Notes: a model not told the origin generated them from the letters alone. A DNA stretch of 64,000 nt from Catenibacillus scindens (GCF_014202115.1 NZ_JACHFW010000015.1:1-64000); one strand, 5' to 3'; positions 46,174 to 55,240 are shown, counted from the first letter of the stretch. Numbers and translations: made by a program.

Positions 46174-47094
46174 ATGACTATCCGTCATTTAAAAATTTTT
46201 ATTGAAGTCGCGGACAGCGGAAAGATGAGTATTGCGGCGTCTAAATTCTATATTTCTCAGCCTACGGTCAGTCAGATTATCCGTGAACTGGAGGAGCATT
46301 ATCACACTCGTCTGTTTGAACGTATTTCACAAAAACTGTATATCACCCCCAACGGACAGACGCTTTTAAATAATGCCCGGAAAATCGTGGCAGACTTTGA
46401 TGCTCTTGAAAAAAACATGTCCCGCTTAAACCAAAAAGCTCTTTTTCGTATTGGAATAAGTCATGTTATTGATGTAGAGCTTTTTTCTGAAGTCATGGAC
46501 AGTCTGCATTTTCGCAGTCCGGACAGCGATTTTTCTGTCCGTTTTATCAGTGACACGGAAATCGAAGATCTCCTGCTGTCCTTTGATCTTGACGCTGGAA
46601 TCATGGCCGGACCTACCAAAAGCAATGATCTGATCAATATTCCTCTCATTAACGATTACCTTGCTATTGTATGTCCATCGGGGCATCCGCTCTTTGAAAA
46701 ACAATGTCTTGTTCCTGAAGATTTAAACGGACAGCGTTTTGCTCTGACCCAAAAGGGAGATTTTTCAAGGCACGCTCTTGACACGCTGACACATAACAGC
46801 CATATTGAGTACAAAAGTTTCTGGGAATCATCCAATATGGATTTTATCAAGGCCGCCGTTCTGAACCACAACTGTCTGTCACTTACATCAGTGCGGTCTT
46901 TTTCCCAGGAGGCTGCCCAGGGAATCGTTCATATTTATATGAGTATCGACAGTGGTTGGAATATGCCTATTAACCTTGTCTATCCCAAAAAGAAAGCGAT
47001 TTCCGAGCCGTTAAAGCTCTTGCAGTATATTTTTTCCCATCTTCAGATTCCGGAAATTTCAGAGACGGATAATATCCGTACAATTAATCTTTAA
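46174..47094 (+). CDS. LysR-family transcriptional regulator
   Basis: 306 residues. HTH at 15-45 (KMSIAASKFYISQPTVSQII), then effector domain (LFRIGISHVIDVELFSEVMD). Start ATG 46174 after GGGGGAG. Divergent to flavoprotein paralog 1 and 18 bases upstream of the methyltransferase gene, so it likely controls the flavoprotein genes and itself. Confidence 0.9.
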   Translation: MTIRHLKIFIEVADSGKMSIAASKFYISQPTVSQIIRELEEHYHTRLFERISQKLYITPNGQTLLNNARKIVADFDALEKNMSRLNQKALFRIGISHVIDVELFSEVMDSLHFRSPDSDFSVRFISDTEIEDLLLSFDLDAGIMAGPTKSNDLINIPLINDYLAIVCPSGHPLFEKQCLVPEDLNGQRFALTQKGDFSRHALDTLTHNSHIEYKSFWESSNMDFIKAAVLNHNCLSLTSVRSFSQEAAQGIVHIYMSIDSGWNMPINLVYPKKKAISEPLKLLQYIFSHLQIPEISETDNIRTINL

Positions 47095-47112
47095 CAGAAA
47101 CGAGGTATATTT

Positions 47113-47979
47113 ATGTGGATCGCCGATCAATGGAAAGACTATGAAGTGATTGACACATCGGAGAAAGAAAAATTGGAGCGTTGGGGCACATACCTCCTTG
47201 TCCGCCCGGACCCTCAGGTTATTTGGAATACACAAAAAAAACATCCCGGATGGACACACATGAACGGCCACTATCACCGCAGCAGCCGCGGCGGAGGCCA
47301 GTGGGAATTTCACAAACTGCCCCAACAGTGGTCCATCCAGTATGAAAATCTGGGCCTGACTTTTCATTTAAAGCCTTTCAGCTTTAAACATACCGGTCTT
47401 TTCCCGGAGCAGGCCGCCAACTGGGAGTGGTTTTATAAAAAGATCAAAAACGCAGCCCGCCCGGTCAAAGTTTTAAATCTCTTTGCCTATACCGGCGGAG
47501 CTTCCTGCGCCGCCGCTGCTGCCGGCGCCTTTGTCACCCACGTGGATGCCTCAAAAGGCATGGTCTCCTGGGCCAAAGAAAACGCCCGCTCATCCAACAT
47601 TCCCGATACATCCATCCGTTGGATCGTGGACGATTGTATGAAGTTTGTGGAACGTGAAATACGAAGGGGCAATACATACGACGGTATTATTATGGACCCG
47701 CCCTCTTACGGCCGGGGGCCCAAAGGGGAAATCTGGAAAATTGAAGATTCCATTTATCCATTTATCCAGCAATGCAGTCATCTTTTATGTCCAAACCCCC
47801 TGTTTTTCCTTGTAAACTCCTACACTACCGGGCTTCAGCCGGCAGTGCTGACCTACATGCTCTCATCTGTCCTTCTCCCCCAATATAAAGGCCGGGTTAT
47901 TTCCGACGAAGTCGGACTTCCCGTAACTGAGAGCGGGCTGATCCTTCCATGTGGGGCCAGCGGCCGCTGGGAGCGATAA
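47113..47979 (+). CDS. Class I SAM-dependent methyltransferase (RlmI/RlmK-like)
   Basis: 288 residues. SAM motif I VLNLFAYTGGASCAAAAAG (about 118-136), acidic contact HVDASKGM, and catalytic motif IIMDPPSYGRG (DPPS). These mark 23S rRNA cytosine-type methyltransferases. The N-terminus lacks an obvious PUA domain, so target is uncertain. Co-oriented with the LysR gene. Confidence 0.85.
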   Translation: MWIADQWKDYEVIDTSEKEKLERWGTYLLVRPDPQVIWNTQKKHPGWTHMNGHYHRSSRGGGQWEFHKLPQQWSIQYENLGLTFHLKPFSFKHTGLFPEQAANWEWFYKKIKNAARPVKVLNLFAYTGGASCAAAAAGAFVTHVDASKGMVSWAKENARSSNIPDTSIRWIVDDCMKFVEREIRRGNTYDGIIMDPPSYGRGPKGEIWKIEDSIYPFIQQCSHLLCPNPLFFLVNSYTTGLQPAVLTYMLSSVLLPQYKGRVISDEVGLPVTESGLILPCGASGRWER

Positions 47980-48072
47980 CTCTGCGGCGATAACTGAATG
48001 TTATTTCCCACCTGGTCTTAAAGTTTACGCATAAAATATATTTTCATGGAAATCCTTCTTAGTGAAAAAATC

Positions 48073-48112
48073 TAACAGTTCAGCACGCCTATCCCTGATG
48101 GCTGAACTGTTA
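48073..48112. repeat. 12-bp perfect inverted repeat
   Basis: TAACAGTTCAGC (48073-48084) and GCTGAACTGTTA (48101-48112), 16-base loop, just upstream of the small TTG-start gene. Arms resemble the AACAGTAA hairpin family. Confidence 0.6.
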
Positions 48113-48139
48113 CGAAAAATCATTAAGGAGGATTTCCCT

Positions 48140-48322
48140 TTGAAAGAGCAGAAACATTGTCCGGGAAAGGAGCCGTGGCCCCGCCCGGAATTTAACCTTG
48201 AAGACGAACCCGAAGAACTGATCAAAGAAAACTCCAGCTATGTTTCCGGCGGTAAATGCGCTCCCAACAACAACCCTTTCTGGGAAGACGGCGCCAACCC
48301 TCTGAGCAGTAAAGGAAATTAA
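48140..48322 (+). CDS. Small hypothetical protein with TTG start
   Basis: 60 residues: MKEQKHCPGKEPWPRPEFNL ... SSYVSGGKCAPNNNPFWEDG. AAGGAGG lies right before TTG 48140; a GTG further upstream falls before the hairpin and has no site. Acidic, Pro/Asn-rich, two Cys. Followed by a good terminator, so it is likely a real monocistronic gene. No family recognised. Confidence 0.6.
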   Translation: MKEQKHCPGKEPWPRPEFNLEDEPEELIKENSSYVSGGKCAPNNNPFWEDGANPLSSKGN

Positions 48323-48334
48323 AAGACGAAAGCA

Positions 48335-48363
48335 CCCTGGGAAAATTTTCCCAGGGCACTTTT
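48335..48363 (+). terminator. Terminator of the small TTG-start gene
   Basis: CCCTGGGAAAA and TTTTCCCAGGG (48335-48356) followed by CACTTTT. Confidence 0.8.
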
Positions 48364-48383
48364 GTGTAAAACAGGAGGATATT

Positions 48384-50063
48384 TTAAAATCTCTTTCTGA
48401 AGTCTAAAGTCACCTGATCGCCGTGCTTTTCAATGGTCTGGAACTTGTCATTAAGAAGCATATTTGTGTAAGTATAATCCGCCCTTTTATGTGGAGGACG
48501 TGTTTCTTTCCGGTTCAGGGCCATGAGGAACATCGGCTCTCCAACATCCATGAGATCCAAAACCTCAAGGACACGCATAAATTCATGGGAATTTTCAGCG
48601 TAAAGCTGGTCATAGGCAGACTTTTTAAGTTGTCGCAGATAAGTCAGACCGGCGGTAAGCATCGCCTCCGAACGGATATTCAGTCCGCAGTAATCATTCA
48701 TAATATTTTGAAGTGTGGAAGCCGCCTCTTTCCAGTAAGCGCCCTCGTTTCTGTCCATAATAGCGGAATACAATTCCTGCCGTTCTCTGATCAGAGGATG
48801 ATCGCTCACGTCTTCATCTGCCACAGTTTTTACATACTCCGCAGCGCTCTCGGCGGCAACCATACCCATAACGGCTGCTCCGGCCAGATTGCCCTTCACA
48901 TTGCCAACAACATTTCCTGCGGCGTACAGCCCAGGGACAGAGGACATAGCGTGGACATCAATATCAATACCCTGGGTTGAAAGGCCAATATTATAGGAAC
49001 CAAACTCGATCATAGATTTGCGCAGATCAATATTATTCTGTTCCAAATTATCCGTAATAGAGTCAATACCTTCGCTGACAAAACCATCGTGAAGCATATA
49101 ATCAAGATCCGCATCGCTTGTCCGTGTACAGTTCATATATGTAGGGCCTGTACCGGCCTGCATGCGGTCACGGTAAGATCCCGGCCATATATCCGACGCG
49201 ATATCGCCGTTTTCTCTGGAAGGTTTATCCTGATAAGGAGTGATGCACTGGCCGTTAATATCGCTGGTCAGCCCAATCCATGTGCCTTTGCCGCCTCTGG
49301 CAAAATATCTTGGCCCCGCGTGGCCTCCTGCCATCTCAAGGTTTGCCAGACGTGCGCCGGCCCGGTAAGCCATGGCGTGTCCGTCACCGGTATTGGCCGG
49401 ACATCCGGAATCATTAAACATATAGGCAGGTGTAATTCCCGGATAAAGGCGGGTGGCCGATCCGGCAGCGATAAGGACAGCCTTTGCCTGGAAGATCACC
49501 ATTTCCGGTTCATCCTCAGAAATATCTACGCCGATGGCTCCAATCACCCTCCCCTCACTATTGACAAGAACATCTGTGAGAAGAGTTTTATTCATAATGA
49601 CAGCACCGTTCTTCTTTGCGGCCGCCGTCAGGGCAGGCTTTTGATTATGCCCGTCAAATTTCAAATGATATTTCTGATTGCCCGGCATGGAATGTCCCTC
49701 AAAATTCCATTTACCGGTGGGACGCATATTAATGCCTAAAGATTCCCAGAGCTGAACAACCTCATAAGTCCTTGACAGCCACAGACGCAGCATGGTGGGA
49801 TCCTGCCATGGACCGCCGTCAATGGTCTGATTCATCTGGCGGACAACAAGTTCAAAATCATCCCCGTGACATTCGGGAATGTAGCAGGCAAAATGGTCGT
49901 TTCCGTTGGCCCCGCAGCCAGAACGTCGGGTATCCGCCTTTTCAGCCACAACTACTTTTATTCCTTTTTGCGCAGCCGTATACGCTGCCTGCAGGCCGCT
50001 GATGCCTCCACCTGCAATTAAAAAATCGGTTTTTACAATACCCTCTCTGATTCTTACCGGCAT
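48384..50063 (-). CDS. AprA-like FAD-dependent flavoprotein, paralog 2
   Basis: 559 residues. FAD motif AGGGISGLQAAYTAAQ, EKADTRRSGCGANGND, then HFACYIPECHG and YMNCTRTSDADL; C-terminal FAD region GLYAAGNVVGNVKGN. Lies 3 bases after its ferredoxin partner, the AprB-AprA arrangement. Closely related to the 44.2-kb protein. Probably a cytoplasmic ferredoxin-linked oxidoreductase; the substrate cannot be deduced, and no sat, qmo or dsr genes are in the window. Confidence 0.82.
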   Translation of the reverse strand: MPVRIREGIVKTDFLIAGGGISGLQAAYTAAQKGIKVVVAEKADTRRSGCGANGNDHFACYIPECHGDDFELVVRQMNQTIDGGPWQDPTMLRLWLSRTYEVVQLWESLGINMRPTGKWNFEGHSMPGNQKYHLKFDGHNQKPALTAAAKKNGAVIMNKTLLTDVLVNSEGRVIGAIGVDISEDEPEMVIFQAKAVLIAAGSATRLYPGITPAYMFNDSGCPANTGDGHAMAYRAGARLANLEMAGGHAGPRYFARGGKGTWIGLTSDINGQCITPYQDKPSRENGDIASDIWPGSYRDRMQAGTGPTYMNCTRTSDADLDYMLHDGFVSEGIDSITDNLEQNNIDLRKSMIEFGSYNIGLSTQGIDIDVHAMSSVPGLYAAGNVVGNVKGNLAGAAVMGMVAAESAAEYVKTVADEDVSDHPLIRERQELYSAIMDRNEGAYWKEAASTLQNIMNDYCGLNIRSEAMLTAGLTYLRQLKKSAYDQLYAENSHEFMRVLEVLDLMDVGEPMFLMALNRKETRPPHKRADYTYTNMLLNDKFQTIEKHGDQVTLDFRKRF

Positions 50064-50066
50064 CTT

Positions 50067-50303
50067 TTACCCCTCCTTTTGTACATCCATATGAAGCATT
50101 AAATGTGACAGCGGATAGCGCATCCGGATCGCATGCTGCCTGCAGTCTTTTTCACAGGCACGGCAATGCCAGCATTCATCAGGATATTTTACAATAACAG
50201 CTTTTTTATCATCGTTCTTGATCACTTTGATCACGTCCAGGGGACAGATCTGAGCGCAGTAGCCACACTGATTGCATTTCTGTTTATCAATAATCGGCGG
50301 CAT
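50067..50303 (-). CDS. 2[4Fe-4S] ferredoxin partner (AprB-like)
   Basis: 78 residues from ATG 50303 (MPPIIDKQKCNQCGYC) behind GGGAGGTG. Two CxxCxxCxxxC clusters: CNQCGYCAQIC and CWHCRACEKDC. The layout matches the iron-sulfur head of AprB without its long C-terminal tail. Feeds electrons to the adjacent flavoprotein; may also serve paralog 1. Confidence 0.9.
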   Translation of the reverse strand: MPPIIDKQKCNQCGYCAQICPLDVIKVIKNDDKKAVIVKYPDECWHCRACEKDCRQHAIRMRYPLSHLMLHMDVQKEG

Positions 50304-50381
50304 ACTTTCACCTCCCACATAATTTACTTAATTGTTGTTTATAGTATATCATTAATCATATTTATTTTAAAATAAAAAATA

Positions 50382-50529
50382 ACCGATAGGGTTATCAGAA
50401 AATCCTATCGGTGTTACTGTTTATTTCGTGAACAGTAATATGCGCTTAAACCATGCAAAATTCGCTGCGCGAATGGTTTAAGCGCACCCCTGAATCACAT
50501 TCTTACGCCGGAAACAGCAAGTGTTTCCG
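50382..50529. repeat. Cluster of four hairpins
   Basis: In order: ACCGATAGG/CCTATCGGT (50382-50412); GTTACTGTT/AACAGTAAT (50413-50439); GCGCTTAAACCAT/ATGGTTTAAGCGC with inner TTCGC/GCGAA (50442-50485); CGGAAACA/TGTTTCCG (50509-50529). No gene. It fills the space between the ferredoxin and aldo/keto reductase genes. Confidence 0.7.
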
Positions 50530-50554
50530 ACTACCGTGAATAATATATATTTTT

Positions 50555-51376
50555 TTACCACTGTTTATTTTCAAAATGATCCGGGTCTGTGCCAAAACGC
50601 ATATCTTTATTCAGTCCGTCCATCTGAGCCATGTCGGCAGAATCCAGTTCAAAATCGAATATGCTGCTGTTTTCTATGATCCGCTCCCTGTGGACAGATT
50701 TAGGAATCACGATCCAGTTTTCCTGAAGCTCCCAGCGAAGGATGATCTGAGCCGGCGTCTTATTGTATTTTTGAGCAAGCTGCCCGATGACCGGATCATT
50801 CAGCACCCGGCCGCGCCCCAAAGGAGACCATGCCTCCATGGCAATACTTAAATTATTACAGAAAGTCCGCAGCGGCTTCTGGCTTAAATAGGGATGGCAC
50901 TCTACCTGATTGACTGCCGGCACCACAGTTGCCGCCGCCATGACCCGCATAAGGTGAGACATATGGCAGTTGCTCACGCCGATAGCCCGAACCCGCCCCT
51001 CTTTATAAATTTGTTCAAGAATCTTCCAGGACTGCTCCAGAGCCTGGGACACCGGCCAGTGGAGGAGGTATAAATCCACATAATCTGTCCCCAGATTTTT
51101 CAAGCTGCGCTCAAAGGCTTCCATCTGGGTCCCGTTTTTCATATCGTCGTTCCACAATTTCGTTGTAATAAAAATCTCCTCTCTGGGAATACCGCTTTCC
51201 CGGATAGCTTCTCCTACCTGGGCTTCATTTTTATACAAAGCTGCGGTGTCAATATGCCGGTACCCGGCTTCCAGGGCGTCCAGAACCGCCTGTTTGGTAT
51301 CCTCGCCGGATTTATAGACCCCAAGGCCCAAAATTGGCATTTTCACTCCATTGTTAAGGGTTTTATACATGTCCAT
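50555..51376 (-). CDS. Aldo/keto reductase
   Basis: 273 residues from ATG 51376 (AGGAGG seven bases upstream). NADPH-dependent TIM-barrel enzyme. Catalytic set: DTAALYKNEAQVGEAI (Asp/Tyr), TTKLWNDD (Lys) and LHWPVSQ (His); C-terminal cofactor loop IPKSVHRERIIENS. Similar to 2,5-diketo-gluconate reductase/YvgN types; substrate unknown. Last gene of the leftward pncA-ygjP-akr group. Confidence 0.93.
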   Translation of the reverse strand: MDMYKTLNNGVKMPILGLGVYKSGEDTKQAVLDALEAGYRHIDTAALYKNEAQVGEAIRESGIPREEIFITTKLWNDDMKNGTQMEAFERSLKNLGTDYVDLYLLHWPVSQALEQSWKILEQIYKEGRVRAIGVSNCHMSHLMRVMAAATVVPAVNQVECHPYLSQKPLRTFCNNLSIAMEAWSPLGRGRVLNDPVIGQLAQKYNKTPAQIILRWELQENWIVIPKSVHRERIIENSSIFDFELDSADMAQMDGLNKDMRFGTDPDHFENKQW

Positions 51377-51399
51377 TATTTTTCCTCCTTTTCGCAGGT

Positions 51400-52170
51400 T
51401 CATACTTCTGCGCCGGTCTCCAGGCAGTTCCACGACAGGGCCGCCCCGTAATCTTTCAACCATTGCCGGCACTGCCGGTACTGGGGGCACAGAGTTTCCA
51501 CCAGGTTCCAAAACCTTGGTGAATGGTTCATTTCTTTAAGATGGCACAGCTCATGGACAACGACATAATCCAAAATTCCCGGCGGAGCCATAATCAATTT
51601 CCAGTTAAGCCTCAGCTCGCCCTTGCTGTTGCAGCTCCCCCATCGGCTTTTCTGCTCCCGGACTATAACCTTTGATGGCAGCGCCCCAAAAATCTGTCCG
51701 TAATACTGTACCCGCTGTTCCATAAGTTTTAGAGCGTTCTCCCTGTACCATTTAAGCACCGCCATTTCCAGGACTGCCCCGTGGATTGCAGGAGTCTCAA
51801 TGACAAACTCATCTTCTGTAAGATCAACACAAACATTTTTCATGGCAGGATCATAGCGGATATACAAAGGGTAAGTCCGTCCCAGATATAGAAATGGTTC
51901 TCCCTGGGCAAATCGGTGGGTAATCTTTAAAGCGTCTCCTCTGCGGGCCAGATCTGCCTTTTCCCGGATCCATGGGGATTTTCCCAGCACAGCCTCCCGA
52001 ATCTGACTTCTTGAAACCCAGGCCGGAGCTTTGACCAGAACCTGTCCGCCTTCGCCGATATGTATGCCAAGAGTTTTCCGAGATGAACGAACAATATCAA
52101 AATCAATCCTCCCTTTGTCATCTGTAACAAAATCCGATACTCTGCGGCTGGATACGCCTCCTTTTTCCAT
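51400..52170 (-). CDS. YgjP-like zinc metallopeptidase (DUF45)
   Basis: 256 residues. Zinc site HELCHLKEMNHSPRFW (HExxH-type with a third His) preceded by SRWGSCNSKGELRLNWKL, the YgjP/WLM signature. ATG 52170 overlaps the stop of the hydrolase gene (TGATG); a GTG at 52173 is an alternative. Physiological substrate unknown in this family. Confidence 0.88.
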   Translation of the reverse strand: MEKGGVSSRRVSDFVTDDKGRIDFDIVRSSRKTLGIHIGEGGQVLVKAPAWVSRSQIREAVLGKSPWIREKADLARRGDALKITHRFAQGEPFLYLGRTYPLYIRYDPAMKNVCVDLTEDEFVIETPAIHGAVLEMAVLKWYRENALKLMEQRVQYYGQIFGALPSKVIVREQKSRWGSCNSKGELRLNWKLIMAPPGILDYVVVHELCHLKEMNHSPRFWNLVETLCPQYRQCRQWLKDYGAALSWNCLETGAEV

Positions 52171-52697
52171 CACAGGATCTCAACCTGGCACATGGCCATG
52201 GCTTTGAGGGCAGTCTCATGGCTCTGGGGCGTGACCCCCGCGCAGCAGCTTCCGTCAACAAGAATCTTTGTATCCGGAAGGACAGACTTGAGTAAAAGGG
52301 CGTTGGATATGACACAGATATCTGTACACAGGCCCACCAGTTCAATAGCGTCAATGGGTGCCACTTTCTGTATACCGTTTAAAAATCCGGCCAGTGCCAT
52401 GGATCCAAATGTGGGCTTATCAAAGATCATACTGTGATTTTCCTGGACAAGAGCCTGGATATCTCTGTGAAGTTCCCAACCTTTTGTGCCTGCAATACAG
52501 TGTTTTACAGGGAGTTTTTTCCCTTCCAGCGTCTCCAGATAGTTTTCCTGATGGGTGTCTCTTGTGTAAAACACCTGACCTTTAAATTTTTTAATTTTTT
52601 CCAACACTTTAGGGACAATAGCCGCAGCCTCCTTAGTCCCCAGCGCCCCGTCAATAAAATCGTTCTGCATATCTACGACCACAAGCATTTTACTCAT
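52170..52697 (-). CDS. Isochorismatase-family cysteine hydrolase (nicotinamidase-like)
   Basis: 175 residues. Catalytic triad visible as VVDMQNDFIDG (Asp), VKHCIAGTKGWE (Lys) and LVGLCTDICVISNAL (Cys). Overall pattern closest to nicotinamidase PncA, which deamidates nicotinamide for NAD salvage. The metal-ligand pattern is partly different (RDTHQENY), so the substrate is not certain. Confidence 0.85.
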   Translation of the reverse strand: MSKMLVVVDMQNDFIDGALGTKEAAAIVPKVLEKIKKFKGQVFYTRDTHQENYLETLEGKKLPVKHCIAGTKGWELHRDIQALVQENHSMIFDKPTFGSMALAGFLNGIQKVAPIDAIELVGLCTDICVISNALLLKSVLPDTKILVDGSCCAGVTPQSHETALKAMAMCQVEIL

Positions 52698-52750
52698 AAT
52701 GATCCCTCCTGTTTAAGACTCCTGGGAGTCTTCCAATATCTGATAAATAT

Positions 52751-53059
52751 TTACAGAAACATTTCAACAATGTATACAGCAGCAATGGCCGCCACAGCTA
52801 CAACCACAAGACTTTTCCTGAAATATCCCAGGCATATGGCCACAATGGCTCCCACTGCCGCCGATACCGTATGACCAGTGGAATAAAAAATATCGGGGAA
52901 AGTCAAGGCTCCCAGCACCGCGTAGGGGGTATAATCAAGGAATGACCGCCAAAAGCGGGACTTAATTTTTTTCCTGAACACTGTAACAGGAAGCACTCTT
53001 GGAATATAAGTAACCAGCGCCATCACGGCGATACAAATCATGATCCTCTCAGTACTCAT
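52751..53059 (-). CDS. azlD: AzlD branched-chain amino acid exporter subunit
   Basis: 102 residues with about four hydrophobic segments; CIAVMALVTYIPRVLPVTVF is the AzlD signature. Small partner of AzlC. Overlaps azlC by 11 bases. Confidence 0.9.
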   Translation of the reverse strand: MSTERIMICIAVMALVTYIPRVLPVTVFRKKIKSRFWRSFLDYTPYAVLGALTFPDIFYSTGHTVSAAVGAIVAICLGYFRKSLVVVAVAAIAAVYIVEMFL

Positions 53060-53756
53060 AGTCCGCCTCCTCCTTTGGGAACAGCCACGCGCCTATCGCC
53101 GCAGCAGTCACAGTGGCGATGATTATGCGAAATCCCGATGAAATAAAGGAAAGCAGCGGCACATATTTAAACATACATGTAATGGTCACCGCCATGACAA
53201 TGATCAGAAGTATTTTAAAAGAATCCCTGGCCGCCGGCACGATCAGGGCAATAAACATGGCATAAAGGGCGATGCCCATGGCATTTTGCAAAGCCTCCGG
53301 CAAAAGGTTTGAAATACAGCATCCACATATTGTTCCCAGATTCCATCCCACAATGGGGAGAAGGATCAATCCAAACATATAGCCGGCTTTTATGGGGCCT
53401 TTTTTCATGGAAGCTATGACAAAGGTCTCATCGGTAATACCAAAAGCAAAAATAAGGCGCTTCCACAATGGAATGGCCTTCTCGATCTTTTGAGACAATG
53501 CCAGAGACATAAGCATATATCTTAAATTAATGACAAAAGTGGTCAAGGCAATCTCTCCATAACCTGCCCCGGCAATCATCAGATTCATTCCCGCAAACTG
53601 ACCGGCACTAGTGAGATTGGTCAGGGATATAAAAATCCCCACCCACACGTCAAGCCCGCCGGCCACTGCCAAAAATCCGAAAGTAAACGACACGGGAAAA
53701 TAACCGATACCGATAGGCAGGCCGCCCTTTAAGCCCTCTTTAAACGCGCTCTGCAT
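53049..53756 (-). CDS. azlC: AzlC branched-chain amino acid exporter subunit
   Basis: 235-residue membrane protein: LPIGIGYFPVSFTFGFLAVA and SAGQFAGMNLMIAGAGYGEI are typical AzlC motifs. Exports branched-chain amino acids with AzlD. The proximity to a Liv importer is notable: import and export of similar substrates within 5 kb. Confidence 0.93.
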   Translation of the reverse strand: MQSAFKEGLKGGLPIGIGYFPVSFTFGFLAVAGGLDVWVGIFISLTNLTSAGQFAGMNLMIAGAGYGEIALTTFVINLRYMLMSLALSQKIEKAIPLWKRLIFAFGITDETFVIASMKKGPIKAGYMFGLILLPIVGWNLGTICGCCISNLLPEALQNAMGIALYAMFIALIVPAARDSFKILLIIVMAVTITCMFKYVPLLSFISSGFRIIIATVTAAAIGAWLFPKEEADYEY

Positions 53757-53851
53757 TTTTTCTCTCTCCTGCTTGCTTATATATGAAAATCCGTTTCACA
53801 GCAGAGGCGGAAAAGACTGCTTTTAGTCCTTTCCGCCTGCCCCGATCCGTC

Positions 53852-54502
53852 TCACAGCGACAGCCCGTAATCTTTGAAACGCACTGCCATATGGGCTTTT
53901 ATAGCGGCCACACAGCCGTCAAAGCCCAGCTTGCTGCTGTCTAAGCACAGATCATAATTTCTCGCGTCATACCAGTTATGACCTGTGTGATATTTATAAT
54001 AATCCCCTCGGTATTTATCTGTCTTTTCGATAAATTTCTCCATCTCCCTGAGGGTCATGCTGTTGCGCTCCATGGCTCTCGCCAGACAAAACTCTTTGGA
54101 ACCATGGACAAAAATGCTCAGGCAATTGTCGTAGTCTTTAAGCACAAAATCCGCGCATCGTCCGATGATGACACAGTTTTCCTGCTCCGCCAGCTCTTTA
54201 ATAATCTTAGCCTGGTAATTAAAAAGATTATCGTCTGAGACAAAATCATCGCTCTCCGGCGTCAGAAGGCCGCCATCATAAATATTTCTCACGTTGGCCA
54301 GCTTCTGCAAAAAAGTCCGGCGCACACTCTCATCCACCTGGCCGAAAAGCTTCTCGTTAATTCCGCTGTCCTCAGAGGCCATTCGGATCAGTTCATAGCC
54401 ATAACAGTTAAAGCCAAGATCCTTTGCCAGCATACGTCCCACCGTCTTTCCGCCGCTTCCGTACTGGCGGGCAATGGTGATCACTATATTACGTTTTTCC
54501 AT
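53852..54502 (-). CDS. Cytidylate kinase-like protein
   Basis: 216 residues. Start VITIARQYGSGGKTVGRMLA matches the cytidylate kinase-like family (P-loop variant YGSGGKTVG). Later VIIGRCADFVL and a Tyr-rich lid (DKYRGDYYKYHTGHNWYD). Distinct from Cmk proper; function in Clostridia unknown. Confidence 0.88.
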   Translation of the reverse strand: MEKRNIVITIARQYGSGGKTVGRMLAKDLGFNCYGYELIRMASEDSGINEKLFGQVDESVRRTFLQKLANVRNIYDGGLLTPESDDFVSDDNLFNYQAKIIKELAEQENCVIIGRCADFVLKDYDNCLSIFVHGSKEFCLARAMERNSMTLREMEKFIEKTDKYRGDYYKYHTGHNWYDARNYDLCLDSSKLGFDGCVAAIKAHMAVRFKDYGLSL

Positions 54503-54517
54503 GACAGATCCCCCTTG

Positions 54518-55228
54518 TTACTCTCCAAGATAAGCTTTTTTCACAGATTCATCGTTCATAAGTTCTTTGGCGTCACCACTTAAAGTGATCTTCCCTGTTT
54601 CCAGGACATAGGCACGGTCCGCAATGGAGAGTGCTTTTTTCGCGTTCTGCTCTACTAAAAGCACCGTGGTTCCTCCTTTGCTGACCTCCTGGATAATATC
54701 AAAAATCTCATTGACAAAAATCGGCGAGAGCCCCATAGACGGCTCGTCCATGAGAATAATCCTTGGACGGCTCATAAGAGCCCGCCCCATGGCAAGCATC
54801 TGCTGCTCGCCGCCGCTTAAAGTACCGGCAAGCTGGCCTCTGCGCTCTTTCAGTCTGGGAAAGCGCTTGTAGATCATCTCCAGGGATTCCTCGATTTCCT
54901 TTTTATCTTTGCGGGTGTAGGCACCAAGTTTCAGGTTCTCAAGCACCGTCAGATCAGCAAATACCCGGCGGCCTTCCGGTACATGGGCGATCCCTTTGGA
55001 CACGATCTTGTGTCCGGGAAGTTTTGTGATCTCCTGTCCCTCAAAAAATACATGTCCGCTTTTGGCCTGGATCAGGCCGGTGATGGTGTGGAGAATGGTC
55101 GTCTTTCCGGCGCCGTTGGCTCCGATAAGGGCAATAACCTCCCCCTCGCCTACTTCAAAGGAAACGCCTTTAATGGCCTGAATGACCCCGTAAAACACTT
55201 CCAGATCTTTGATTTCAAGCATTGCCAT
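54518..55228 (-). CDS. livF: Branched-chain amino acid ABC transporter ATPase LivF
   Basis: 236 residues. Walker A GANGAGKTT, signature TLSGGEQQMLAMGR, Walker B IILMDEPSMGL. LivF-type (GRRVFADLTVLENL). 12 bases after livG. Confidence 0.95.
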   Translation of the reverse strand: MAMLEIKDLEVFYGVIQAIKGVSFEVGEGEVIALIGANGAGKTTILHTITGLIQAKSGHVFFEGQEITKLPGHKIVSKGIAHVPEGRRVFADLTVLENLKLGAYTRKDKKEIEESLEMIYKRFPRLKERRGQLAGTLSGGEQQMLAMGRALMSRPRIILMDEPSMGLSPIFVNEIFDIIQEVSKGGTTVLLVEQNAKKALSIADRAYVLETGKITLSGDAKELMNDESVKKAYLGE

Positions 55229-55240
55229 ACGTTTTCCCTC

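Noticed and set aside
44224-50303. A dissimilatory sulfate reduction locus
   Set aside because: Only AprA/AprB-like proteins are present; no sat, qmo or dsr genes, and the ferredoxin lacks the AprB tail.
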